A program made the position numbers and the translations under genes. This document shows, piece after piece, positions 1 to 7,213 of a DNA stretch of 11,858 nucleotides (positions are counted from its first letter, which is position 1; each line of letters begins with the position of its first letter). The stretch is from CAYZXA01 sp964482335. Its GTDB lineage: Bacteria; Patescibacteriota; Minisyncoccia; Minisyncoccales; MHMH01. Location of the stretch: positions 1 to 11,858 of the forward strand of contig CAYZXA010000010.1 of the NCBI GenBank assembly GCA_964482335.1. Direction: 5' to 3'. The notes beneath the pieces are model-generated. The model had not been told where the DNA came from. It saw only the letters and a program-made list of their open reading frames with translations, and ran no database searches.

Positions 1-2848
1 AGGTTGCCATTTCACCATAGAGCGTGCCGTCATTATTATTTTCTGTGGAATCATAAGCAGTCGAACCTGAACCCTCATCCATCTTCCAATAAGCCACTGG
101 CCCGCCGCGGTTGTAGTGATAGCGCACTTCTTCTGCTGACAATGCCCGATTGTAAATCCTAACTTCGTCGATAAGACCTTCAAAATAATTACCTAAACCA
201 TAAGTTGTCACGCCTATTGACAAATTATACGAATATCCACCCCAATTATCGCTTGCCCAAGCTGAAATATCCTGTGATTTTACCTCTACTCCGTCAATAT
301 ACAACCTTGCGAAGCCATCTCTATCAATAGTCCCACAACCCAAATGCCATACGCCATCGTTGACATTATCATCAGATGTTAAAGTTACCCTTTCTGCGCC
401 AACATAATACCGAGCATACAACTTTGACCCACTCACAAGGAGATACCAAGGGAAATATTTGCTTACTATCGTCCCACCTGTGGCAGTAGTCTTGAACCAA
501 GCAGAAACGCTAAAGTCGTTAAAGACTGATTCAAAGATATTGTCCGGGGGATCCCCGCAATCAACATAATCGTCTATGCCGTCAAATTGGAGGGCGCCTC
601 CGCCAGAGGCTCCGGCGGACAAGGGCACTACTCCTGTTGTCCACGGCGTTCCTGTAGCCATGTAAGTACCAAAGGTACCGTCGTTTGAGTAATCTGAAGC
701 ATCATAGGCCGTTATCCCGCTTCCTTCATCAAAATTCCAATAACCAACCAAACCTAAATTCATACAAGCTCCTGGGTCGCGCTCGCAGGTGCCAGCCGAA
801 TAGCCGAACTTGGCTGCAAAGCCAGCATTATAATCCAAAGCAATCTCATCCGGCGTTAAGGCGTAGTTGTAAATCCGGACGTCATCAATGAGACCGTTGA
901 GTATATCTCCAATTCTTAAGCTATCACTATTAGTATTGATAGCCGTGCTATATACCTGTGAATCCTTTTCAACTCCATCCAAATACAATTTTATGTTCTC
1001 TTTATCATAGGCAAGAGAAAAATGATGCCATCCTGTAGCTATTGAAGTTGATACTTTTTGGTCATTTATATGACCAAAAAGAGTATTATCCTTAACCTCT
1101 ACTCCAAAAGCATTACTACCTTTACCAATAATAGTGCTTTGATAATTATAAAGTCTAACATTATCAAATCTTTCAGTATTGTCTTTGTTATAATCAGAAG
1201 TTCCCAATTCAACTTTAAACATAGAACCTATACTATCCCAACTTGTCTCATCAATAGTGCAGCTAATTTCCTCAACATCGTCCAAATATACCTTACATAG
1301 ACGGGTATTTGGATCTATAGTTATTTCAAGGTCGTGCCAGATGGTTTCATCTATGTCAATATCTGCTTCGCCCCTAAGAATTCCAGAATAAGTCTCTGCG
1401 TCCGTGCCAGTAGCAAGAACATAAAGTTTTGTTCTATTTGTAGTATCAGAAGCACTGCCTAATGCAATTTTTACAAATTGTTCCTCTCTTTCGCCATAGG
1501 GATTAGGAGTAGAACCCCTATCTGCATCAGATTTAGAAAAAGCAATAACAGGTATCCAAGCTGTAGAATAATGGTCTTTATGAGGTTTCCATTTGGTAAG
1601 AAATCTTATACCATTAGCCTTAACAAAATCATTTTGTGAGAAGGCCTTAGCTCCGGAATGAGTGCTCCCTGTCTGATTATTAAGTTGGAGCTCATCGTCC
1701 TGGGTAACCGAAGCATTAGGAGCAATATGAGTATCCCATTTAGCGCTATCAAGTGTAACGCCTGTAAAATCATCGGAGAGAAGAAGGGCTTCTTGTTCCG
1801 CTTCTAAATTTACCCAACCTTCCACAGTAATTGCATCAGTAATATCCAAACTACTGTCATCTCCGCAATCAACATAATCATCCGTGCCGTCAAAGGAGAG
1901 AGCAGTGCCGTATTTGCCAGAAACCCAAGCTGAGGAAGTGGCACTGCCAGCCAAAACAAGCGTGCCATCATTGTCATTGGGAGTTGAATCATAAACTGTC
2001 CTACCTTCGCCTTCATCAAACTTCCAATGAGCCACTGGCCCGCCGCGGTTGTAATGATAGCGAATTTCAGCAGCTGACAACGCCCGATTGTAAATGCGAA
2101 CTTCGTCGATGACGCCATTGAAGGAATCAAGGTAGACATACTTCCCAATCCAAACATCTTTAGTGTTTGTCGGTAAAGGATAGCCAACACCTACAGGAGT
2201 TTCTGCTTCTCCATTGATATACAAGTTCGCATTAGCAGTATTAAAAGTTCCAACAATATGATACCAACTTCCTGTTGTAATTGGTTGAGAGGAAAGGATT
2301 AACCAACGATGTTCTGCATCCACCCCATAGGAATTGAGTCTGACTTTTCCGTCAGACATCACCCATAAAAAGTAAGGATAGACGCTATCACCATAATTTT
2401 TCCCAATGATTCCAGCATCACTTACAAATGCTTCTGCTTTTACCCACGCTTCAAGTGTAATCGCATCAGTAATATCTAAACTACTACCTGTACCGCAATC
2501 AACATAATCATCCGTGCCGTCAAATTGGAGGGCTTGACCGATTTTACCAGTGGTCCAAGCGTCAGTGGAAGTTACCATGTAAGTACCGAAAGTTCCATTG
2601 TTGGCATAACCACTAACATCATAAGCAATATTGCCCGAACCTTCCTCAAACGCCCAGTAGCCAACCAAACCTCGGGTGAAAGTGTCAGATGGAATCGAAC
2701 CACCACCAAACCAACCATTCAAAGCAGCTACAGAGCCAACCGTGGCTATGACTACACCCACCAGCAACCCAAACATAATCCACTTCGGTCTATTCCAAGG
2801 ATTTCTACTCCTTTTTATTTCATTTTTTCTGTTTTTCCTCTTCTCCAT
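1..2848 (-). CDS. Membrane-anchored multi-LamG (concanavalin A-like) surface protein, 3'-truncated by the window edge
   Basis: The frame is open from the ATG at 2848 to position 1, giving 949 visible codons and no stop. After a very basic N-terminus (MEKRKNRK...), residues 23-43 form one hydrophobic segment, a signal anchor or signal peptide, placing the rest outside the cell. Four LamG/concanavalin A-like jelly rolls follow: about 60-265, 270-690, 699-912 and 916 onward (cut off). Each starts with a G(L/P)V(G/A)xW(x)F motif. Domains 1 and 3 carry DEVRIYNRALS near their ends (residues 248 and 894) and domain 2 a variant, DDVRIYNYAL. The second domain is interrupted by about 215 extra residues (355-571) starting LLLSDDFTG. 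LamG domains usually bind glycans or proteins; an adhesive or cell-surface role is inference. It begins 36 bases after comF and may be co-transcribed. No Shine-Dalgarno is evident, but the basic segment plus membrane helix supports this start. Confidence 0.9.
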   Translation of the reverse strand, partial: MEKRKNRKNEIKRSRNPWNRPKWIMFGLLVGVVIATVGSVAALNGWFGGGSIPSDTFTRGLVGYWAFEEGSGNIAYDVSGYANNGTFGTYMVTSTDAWTTGKIGQALQFDGTDDYVDCGTGSSLDITDAITLEAWVKAEAFVSDAGIIGKNYGDSVYPYFLWVMSDGKVRLNSYGVDAEHRWLILSSQPITTGSWYHIVGTFNTANANLYINGEAETPVGVGYPLPTNTKDVWIGKYVYLDSFNGVIDEVRIYNRALSAAEIRYHYNRGGPVAHWKFDEGEGRTVYDSTPNDNDGTLVLAGSATSSAWVSGKYGTALSFDGTDDYVDCGDDSSLDITDAITVEGWVNLEAEQEALLLSDDFTGVTLDSAKWDTHIAPNASVTQDDELQLNNQTGSTHSGAKAFSQNDFVKANGIRFLTKWKPHKDHYSTAWIPVIAFSKSDADRGSTPNPYGEREEQFVKIALGSASDTTNRTKLYVLATGTDAETYSGILRGEADIDIDETIWHDLEITIDPNTRLCKVYLDDVEEISCTIDETSWDSIGSMFKVELGTSDYNKDNTERFDNVRLYNYQSTIIGKGSNAFGVEVKDNTLFGHINDQKVSTSIATGWHHFSLAYDKENIKLYLDGVEKDSQVYSTAINTNSDSLRIGDILNGLIDDVRIYNYALTPDEIALDYNAGFAAKFGYSAGTCERDPGACMNLGLVGYWNFDEGSGITAYDASDYSNDGTFGTYMATGTPWTTGVVPLSAGASGGGALQFDGIDDYVDCGDPPDNIFESVFNDFSVSAWFKTTATGGTIVSKYFPWYLLVSGSKLYARYYVGAERVTLTSDDNVNDGVWHLGCGTIDRDGFARLYIDGVEVKSQDISAWASDNWGGYSYNLSIGVTTYGLGNYFEGLIDEVRIYNRALSAEEVRYHYNRGGPVAYWKMDEGSGSTAYDSTENNNDGTLYGEMAT
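93..124 (-). repeat. 32-bp dispersed repeat inside the LamG gene, copy 1
   Basis: This stretch matches 2031-2062 in 31 of 32 bases. Both copies encode the hinge between two LamG domains (RYHYNRGGPVA, followed by H or Y, then WK). The near-identity, including silent positions, points to recent duplication or gene conversion of a LamG cassette. Confidence 0.85.
1135..1786 (-). other. Domain inserted inside the second LamG domain
   Basis: Residues about 355-571 of the LamG protein interrupt the second LamG fold. The host domain begins normally (ITVEGWVNLEAEQEA) and resumes after the insert with TIIGKG, VDGV-like and RIYNYAL motifs. In the unbroken first domain the corresponding strands (ITLEAWVKAEA and GIIGKN) are only a few residues apart. 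The insert opens with DDFTGVTLDSAKW and closes with ERFDNVRLYNYQ. This resembles the start and end of beta-sandwich domains related to family-16 glycosidase-like or DUF1349-like folds. The fold assignment is from memory and tentative; no catalytic motif is visible. Boundaries are good to about ten residues. Confidence 0.65.
2031..2062 (-). repeat. 32-bp dispersed repeat inside the LamG gene, copy 2
   Basis: Partner of 93-124 with one mismatch. It encodes the hinge between LamG domains 1 and 2, while the other copy encodes the hinge between domains 3 and 4. Similarity continues less perfectly into the DEVRIYNRALS coding segment on one side. Confidence 0.85.
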
Positions 2849-2884
2849 GTTTTGTTCTTAACAAAGGTATTTTAATAATAAAAA

Positions 2885-3541
2885 TTATGTAATCCTAGCT
2901 AAAGCAAATCCCCAAATATTTTTAGCACCAGCCTGCTTTAAAATCTTAAAACATTCTTTCATGGTTGCCCCGCTTATCCAAAAATCATCAACCACTAAGA
3001 TATTATCAGGACAAGTACATTCTTCTCTGAAACTAAAGACGTCTTTAACGTTCTCTATTCTTTCTTGATAATTCAAACCAGTCTGAGAAAGATTGTCTTT
3101 TATTTTTGTTAATAAGGGAACAGTTTCCTTTTTTGTTATTTTCCCAACTTTTTTAGCAATCAATTCTACCTGGTTAAAGCCTCTCTGCTTTTCCTTTTTC
3201 TTGTACATGGGCACATAAGTAATATATGTATCTTTGGCTAAGAGAAAATTAAGAAACTTTTCAAACCTAGCTGTATCTTTAGCTATAACTTTAAAGGCTT
3301 TCTCAACAAGTTCATTAACAATATGTGTCTGTCCCTCATATTTAATATGATAAATTAACTTTTTCATAATGCCTTCGTACTCCCAAATGCTGACTAACTT
3401 ATCTATATTATTAACTGACTCGCTCAGAAATATGCTGCACTTATCACAAATATATTCTCCTTCTCTGCCGCAACCAATGCACTTTTTAGGCCAAAAGACG
3501 TCAAATGCCAATTCTTTTGCTTTGTTCAATACTTTTAACAT
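2885..3541 (-). CDS. comF: ComF family protein (phosphoribosyltransferase-like, competence-associated)
   Basis: This 218-residue protein has the full ComF/ComFC architecture. An N-terminal four-cysteine zinc finger (C21xxC24, C32xxC35) is followed by a type I phosphoribosyltransferase fold. Diagnostic segments are VPMYKKKEKQRGFNQ (110-124), SQTGLNYQERIENV (152-165) and the PRPP-binding loop ILVVDDFWISGAT (181-193). The usual loop is closer to VDDVxTTGAT, so FWIS is a mild variant that keeps both Asp and the GAT. ComF proteins are needed for DNA uptake in naturally competent bacteria, where they act in the cytoplasm at or after the DNA translocation step; the exact reaction is not settled. The length is normal. 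An AAAAGG precedes the ATG by a suitable distance. It lies 44 bases after the helical protein gene and just before the LamG gene, so it is probably part of the same transcript. The context says nothing specific about competence. Confidence 0.9.
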   Translation of the reverse strand: MLKVLNKAKELAFDVFWPKKCIGCGREGEYICDKCSIFLSESVNNIDKLVSIWEYEGIMKKLIYHIKYEGQTHIVNELVEKAFKVIAKDTARFEKFLNFLLAKDTYITYVPMYKKKEKQRGFNQVELIAKKVGKITKKETVPLLTKIKDNLSQTGLNYQERIENVKDVFSFREECTCPDNILVVDDFWISGATMKECFKILKQAGAKNIWGFALARIT

Positions 3542-3553
3542 TTTACAGGCCTT

Positions 3554-3572
3554 TTCGAAATTAAGTTTCGAA
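3554..3572 (-). promoter_or_regulatory. Inverted repeat just upstream of the comF ribosome binding site
   Basis: A perfect 7-base stem (TTCGAAA / TTTCGAA) with a 5-base loop lies in the 44-base gap before comF, directly abutting its AAAAGG. In the minus-strand transcript it is not followed by a U tract, so a terminator is unlikely. It might influence comF translation or mark an mRNA processing point. The function is inference. Confidence 0.35.
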
Positions 3573-3585
3573 CAATTTTTACAAG

Positions 3586-4170
3586 TTAAGATTTTATTTT
3601 TCTTTGCCTTTTTTTTGCTTTGCCCTTCTTCACTTTACCTTTTTTCACTTTGCCTTTTTCCTTTTTTCTAGCTTCTTCCTGCAGGCTTTCCAAATAATGC
3701 CTACTGAGCTCAAAAGCCGGAGGCCTATAATTTAACATTCCCCTACTCTGTTTTACGAGCTCCTTCAGAAGATTTACGGTATCAAGCATAGTCAGCTGTC
3801 CCTCCACAATTCTCTGAGTAGCCTTTATCGCAATCTCCATATCCGGCCTCTCTCCCAGTTCTTTATTCCAATTAAAGGCCAGAAGTAAATAGGTCCTTGA
3901 TAGATCTCTGAATATTGAAGTTATCGGCTGATTCACCGCAATGTTTAGGAAAAGGTTTACAGTTTCCTTAACCCTGGACTTTTCTTCACCTGAGGCCTTA
4001 ATTTTTTTATCTTTAGCAAGAGCATTCATTTGGCCTTCCATTATTCCGAAAGTTTTCTTAATGATTGGCAACCTGTTTCCGAAAAGCTTTCTGAGTTCTG
4101 CTTCGTATTTCATTATTTCTTTTATTTTACTGACAGTCCCTTTGTATTTTTTAAACTCTTCTTTCTCCAT
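3586..4170 (-). CDS. Unrecognised helical protein with a lysine-rich repetitive tail
   Basis: I do not recognise a family for this 194-residue protein. It has no signal peptide, membrane segment or cysteine. Residues 1-165 look almost entirely alpha-helical (for example KIKEIMKYEAELRKLF and ATQRIVEGQLTMLDTVNLLKELV), suggesting a helical bundle. From about 168 the chain becomes a highly basic tail containing KKGKVKKGKAKKR-type repeats, encoded by near-repeats of about 15 bases and including an eight-base adenine run (3609-3616 on the plus strand). Such tails often contact nucleic acid or acidic surfaces, but that is inference. The gene starts 21 bases after the SPASM radical SAM gene and ends 44 bases before comF, so co-transcription is likely. 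The start lacks a clear Shine-Dalgarno. It could be an accessory factor of the radical SAM locus or an unrelated passenger. Confidence 0.8.
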   Translation of the reverse strand: MEKEEFKKYKGTVSKIKEIMKYEAELRKLFGNRLPIIKKTFGIMEGQMNALAKDKKIKASGEEKSRVKETVNLFLNIAVNQPITSIFRDLSRTYLLLAFNWNKELGERPDMEIAIKATQRIVEGQLTMLDTVNLLKELVKQSRGMLNYRPPAFELSRHYLESLQEEARKKEKGKVKKGKVKKGKAKKRQRKIKS

Positions 4171-4191
4171 ATAATTGTTTTTATTTAATTA

Positions 4192-5514
4192 TTATTTTTT
4201 ATATAGCATCTCCTCTAATATTTTTATTGCCGCTTTTTTCTCGGGTCGGATCCTCTCATAGACAAGGTCTGATATGCCCAATTCCTTATATGTTTTCACC
4301 ATAGCCGCTATCTTAGCATGTTGAAGTCGGCAAACGGTTGGTATTGGAGTAAATAAGTCGCCGGTTGCTTCAAACTGGCTACCCAAACAACCCTGCGTAC
4401 AAAGGTGCCTCAACAAGCAGGACTCGCATATTGGCTGATTTTTAGCTTCCATAGACATTATCCCGATCATTAGCTCGGAATTATCAGCTTTTACCCCGGT
4501 TATCTTTCCATTCTTAACAATCAAGTGTCCAAAAATAAAAGGTTCGTATGCTGTTCTATGACAAGGCACAATAGCCAGATCACCCAACCGTATAGTAATA
4601 TTTGACTGTATTGAGCAACCCATTCCCCTCCCCACTGTAGTTAAAGGAGCTCTTAGTATATTGAAGCCGTTTCTAAATACAGCATCAACATACTTTTTGA
4701 CGTCTCTTTGACAGGGCACATTAAAAATCCACCGAATCAAAAAATCAATGAATTCGCCAAATTTCTTTGCACTATCTACATCCCATTCTTTATCTCTGAC
4801 CTCCAGAAGATAGATATTCTCCCACGGTATATCGTACTTCTTTAACATCTTCTGGAACCAAAGAAAATTCTTTTGCCAATCCTCAATATGTTTTGACCAT
4901 ATCATTGGATGAAAGGCAAATTTCCATTTTTTACTGAAAGCGAAAGCCTTATCATAATAACTATCATCTCTTGGATCATCCTTCCGGTACTTAAAAGGTC
5001 TATTATCCTCGCAATATTTCCCGTCAAAGGATGCGCTAAGAAGTATAGGCATGCCTATTGCTTTGGACCGCTCTAGGAGTTTCTCCACTTTCTGTGTTAA
5101 GGTTTCACTCAATAAAAAGGTGTAATTAGTAGGTACAACTATCCGGGAGGGCTTGGGTGAAACTTTCTCAAACCTATCAAGTATCATGTCTAGAGTTTGT
5201 AAACCTACTTTCTGAGTTAAAGGTTCGCCTGAAAAGAACTCAATATGCGGAGCAAACCGATTGGCTACAAACCAGTCTAGGACAAGCTCAAGGTTCTTCA
5301 GAACCTTGCTGTCATCTTGGAATTTAGGAGGGTAAAGCTCAGCACCATGTTTACGAAGGTAACAATAAGCGCAGTCGAGGTCGCACCGGGTATTTATAAA
5401 AAGCTCTACCGACCTAAAATTTTCTTGTCCTTTCTCTGGATCCTTCCACGATTTGAAGAAGGTCCGCTCCAGAAATGAACTCATCAAAATGTTATTTTCT
5501 TCTTGTTGTGTCAT
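4192..5514 (-). CDS. Radical SAM/SPASM peptide maturase (candidate RiPP maturase 1)
   Basis: This 440-residue protein carries the radical SAM CxxxCxxC motif (C44, C48, C51, CDLDCAYCY) that binds the SAM-cleaving 4Fe-4S cluster, and a SGEP motif (95-98) for SAM binding. The C-terminal part has a complete SPASM cysteine set: C300, then C318 (VPCHR), C363xxC366, C372, C376 and C395. The CxxC-x5-CxxxC-gap-C spacing is the family signature, predicting two auxiliary iron-sulfur clusters. SPASM enzymes typically modify ribosomal peptides (sactipeptides, ranthipeptides, cyclophane or mycofactocin types) but also include anaerobic sulfatase activators; no sulfatase is nearby. The ATG at 5514 lies inside the preceding radical SAM gene (23-nt overlap), so translational coupling is likely. 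Two repeat proteins just upstream are the likely substrates. Those assignments are inference; the enzyme class is secure. Confidence 0.92.
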   Translation of the reverse strand: MTQQEENNILMSSFLERTFFKSWKDPEKGQENFRSVELFINTRCDLDCAYCYLRKHGAELYPPKFQDDSKVLKNLELVLDWFVANRFAPHIEFFSGEPLTQKVGLQTLDMILDRFEKVSPKPSRIVVPTNYTFLLSETLTQKVEKLLERSKAIGMPILLSASFDGKYCEDNRPFKYRKDDPRDDSYYDKAFAFSKKWKFAFHPMIWSKHIEDWQKNFLWFQKMLKKYDIPWENIYLLEVRDKEWDVDSAKKFGEFIDFLIRWIFNVPCQRDVKKYVDAVFRNGFNILRAPLTTVGRGMGCSIQSNITIRLGDLAIVPCHRTAYEPFIFGHLIVKNGKITGVKADNSELMIGIMSMEAKNQPICESCLLRHLCTQGCLGSQFEATGDLFTPIPTVCRLQHAKIAAMVKTYKELGISDLVYERIRPEKKAAIKILEEMLYKK

Positions 5515-6799
5515 TTAATAATTCTTTAAATGCGCCGTTGCCAAATAATCTTAGTAATGACGATGGCATAAAATGAATAACTCCCGTATTAAGCAATTGC
5601 TCCATTGGACAACTAAGTGCTGAAGCAGCAAAAAGGGTAAAAAGAACACTTAATTCTTCGTTCTCAAGATATTCTTTGTTTACTTGATTAACGCTAGCTA
5701 ATTCTATCATCATGGCTCTGGTGTAGCCAATCTGTAATTTCCAGAAATCGTGATAACTTCTCATCGTATAGAAAAATCGGGATAAATCTGCTTTATCCGA
5801 CGGATCTACGATATAGAAGTCTCTTAGTAGATTAATCATACCACGCTCAAAATAGGAAACATCCCAATTTTCAATTCCCTTTTGCTGGAGGATGCTATCT
5901 ACATATTCGTCTTCATCCAAATAGAAACTCCTGTGGCAAATATGTAGATTCTTCCCAATACCAGTATTGCTATCTCCGCCAGAACAAGTAAACATACTCT
6001 TTTTTATCCCTAATTCATCCCAGAAGTTCAAAATTCTCTTTAATCTAAAAGTATAGGCAGTCTTGTGACCCTTCCGATGAAGATTCCTCAAAAATTGGGC
6101 GAAAATTCTGCCATCCTTTGATGTATATCTACCCGGCACTGCCAATGTAGGGAGACTCTCACGAGCGTAAAGGGTTATCCTTTCATTCTGATTTATCTTA
6201 GAAAATCTCTTATATAAATCCTCAAAATATTCCCAATACTTATCTATTTTAGATGTATCAGCATTTATCTCTTGTAAATTCTCAATGGTCAAAGTAGTCT
6301 TCCAACGAAAAGAAACTTTGGTCTTCACATCTTGAATTGAAGACAATAATCTAGAGAAATTCTCAGGCACTTTCTTGGCAACGCCTACAGCCCGGTTCTT
6401 ATCTGTTATGAAAGCGGGACCATCAACAGATATCTGTATATCCACTCCAATATTATAACCATTCAGTACCCTAATAAACCTTTCAAGCGATTCAACAAAC
6501 AACCCGCAAGTTGAGAATGATATGGTTTTTAATTTAGGGAAAGCTTCAACAAATTTTGGGATTTGAGATCTTATTATATCCAATGTCAATGTGGGCTCAG
6601 TGCCCCATAAGCCAAGACTCTCCAAAGATTGGCTATCATAAATCCTTTTGAGATTCCTAATATAACTGCCGTCTTTTAAACTACGAGTAATTCGGCGATG
6701 GATTTTCTTCATCTGGGGACTCTTCGGGATATAACAATAGTGACAGTTGAGAGGACACCAACCTGAGGTCAATATTTCAGATGCTACTAATCTATTCAT
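5492..6799 (-). CDS. Second radical SAM enzyme lacking a full SPASM domain (candidate RiPP maturase 2)
   Basis: The 435-residue protein has a canonical radical SAM cluster motif near its N-terminus (C15, C19, C22, CPLNCHYCY) and a WGTEPT segment (65-70) in place of the usual GGEP. Further along, C272 and C288 sit in a CSGGDS...ICHR context that parallels C300...PCHR of the neighbouring SPASM enzyme. The CxxCxxxxxCxxxC half is absent; C397 is the only later cysteine. It may therefore hold one incomplete auxiliary cluster or none. The 140-residue C-terminal part is helical and unrecognised. A purine-rich AAGAGA precedes the ATG. It begins 32 bases after small protein B and overlaps the next radical SAM gene, so the two enzymes were probably made to work together. 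Paired maturases occur in other radical SAM peptide systems, but I cannot assign this pair to a named one. Confidence 0.88.
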   Translation of the reverse strand: MNRLVASEILTSGWCPLNCHYCYIPKSPQMKKIHRRITRSLKDGSYIRNLKRIYDSQSLESLGLWGTEPTLTLDIIRSQIPKFVEAFPKLKTISFSTCGLFVESLERFIRVLNGYNIGVDIQISVDGPAFITDKNRAVGVAKKVPENFSRLLSSIQDVKTKVSFRWKTTLTIENLQEINADTSKIDKYWEYFEDLYKRFSKINQNERITLYARESLPTLAVPGRYTSKDGRIFAQFLRNLHRKGHKTAYTFRLKRILNFWDELGIKKSMFTCSGGDSNTGIGKNLHICHRSFYLDEDEYVDSILQQKGIENWDVSYFERGMINLLRDFYIVDPSDKADLSRFFYTMRSYHDFWKLQIGYTRAMMIELASVNQVNKEYLENEELSVLFTLFAASALSCPMEQLLNTGVIHFMPSSLLRLFGNGAFKELLNDTTRRK

Positions 6800-6831
6800 A
6801 ATCTCTTTTTATAATTACTATTTTGTTATGG

Positions 6832-7194
6832 CTAATTTGGGGCATAAACAACAGCATTCTCACCGGAATATACGGTAGAACGATGCCCACCCGAACAATA
6901 GGTAACGTTATTGGTGCCATCATAGCCACTATCTTCTCCAGAATTTACACTACCTTCCTCACCGGAATATACGGTAGATTGATGCCCACCCGAACAATAG
7001 GTAGGGTTATTAGTGCTTTCATAGCCACTGTTGTAACCAGAATCTTCTGAATAGTCATAGCTGCTATCTACTCCGACTTTATCAGCAGCACACATCTCAT
7101 TATCAACAGTATCAACATTATTTCTAATCTCGATTATGTCAGTAGAATCAATTGATGCTCCAACAATAATATCTTCTGTCCAAGAAAATGCCAT
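6832..7194 (-). CDS. Repeat-bearing small protein B, candidate RiPP precursor
   Basis: This 120-residue acidic protein has no signal peptide. Its N-terminus (MAFSWTEDIIVGASID, then a helix to about residue 33) matches protein A next door at roughly half the positions and looks like a recognition leader. The remainder is low in hydrophobics and rich in Ser, Gly, Tyr, Asn and Glu. A 33-residue unit starts at residue 61 and repeats from 94: TNN(P/V)TYCSGGH(Q/R)STVYSGE. Within it, aromatic or Val residues recur about every eight positions (STVYSGEE, GSVNSGED). Cysteines are C35, C67 and C100. An AAAGG lies upstream of the ATG, 19 bases after gene A. The gene precedes two radical SAM genes by 32 bases. 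A modified peptide precursor is the best reading; a structural surface or beta-repeat protein is the alternative. I recognise no named family. Confidence 0.72.
   Translation of the reverse strand: MAFSWTEDIIVGASIDSTDIIEIRNNVDTVDNEMCAADKVGVDSSYDYSEDSGYNSGYESTNNPTYCSGGHQSTVYSGEEGSVNSGEDSGYDGTNNVTYCSGGHRSTVYSGENAVVYAPN
6862..7030 (-). repeat. 99-bp tandem repeat in candidate precursor B
   Basis: 6862-6931 and 6961-7030 align at an offset of exactly 99 bases with about 8 differences in 70, so the repeat stays in frame (33 codons). The best-conserved part encodes the TYCSGGH(Q/R)STVYSGE core. The bases 6932-6960 between them are the rest of the first unit. Confidence 0.9.
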
Positions 7195-7213
7195 TTTTGT
7201 TTACCTTTAATGA

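Noticed and set aside
1810..2190. A minus-strand open frame with hydrophobic stretches inside the LamG gene
   Set aside because: It lies in another frame of a continuous LamG coding sequence with clear conserved motifs, so it is a shadow.
2525..2875. Plus-strand open frames over the start of the LamG gene
   Set aside because: They are antisense to the membrane anchor and first LamG domain and show no family features.
6823..7050. A plus-strand open frame encoding a hydrophobic 75-residue peptide opposite gene B
   Set aside because: Its apparent internal repeat is just the antisense reading of the 99-bp repeat of gene B, and it has no ribosome binding site or promoter of its own.
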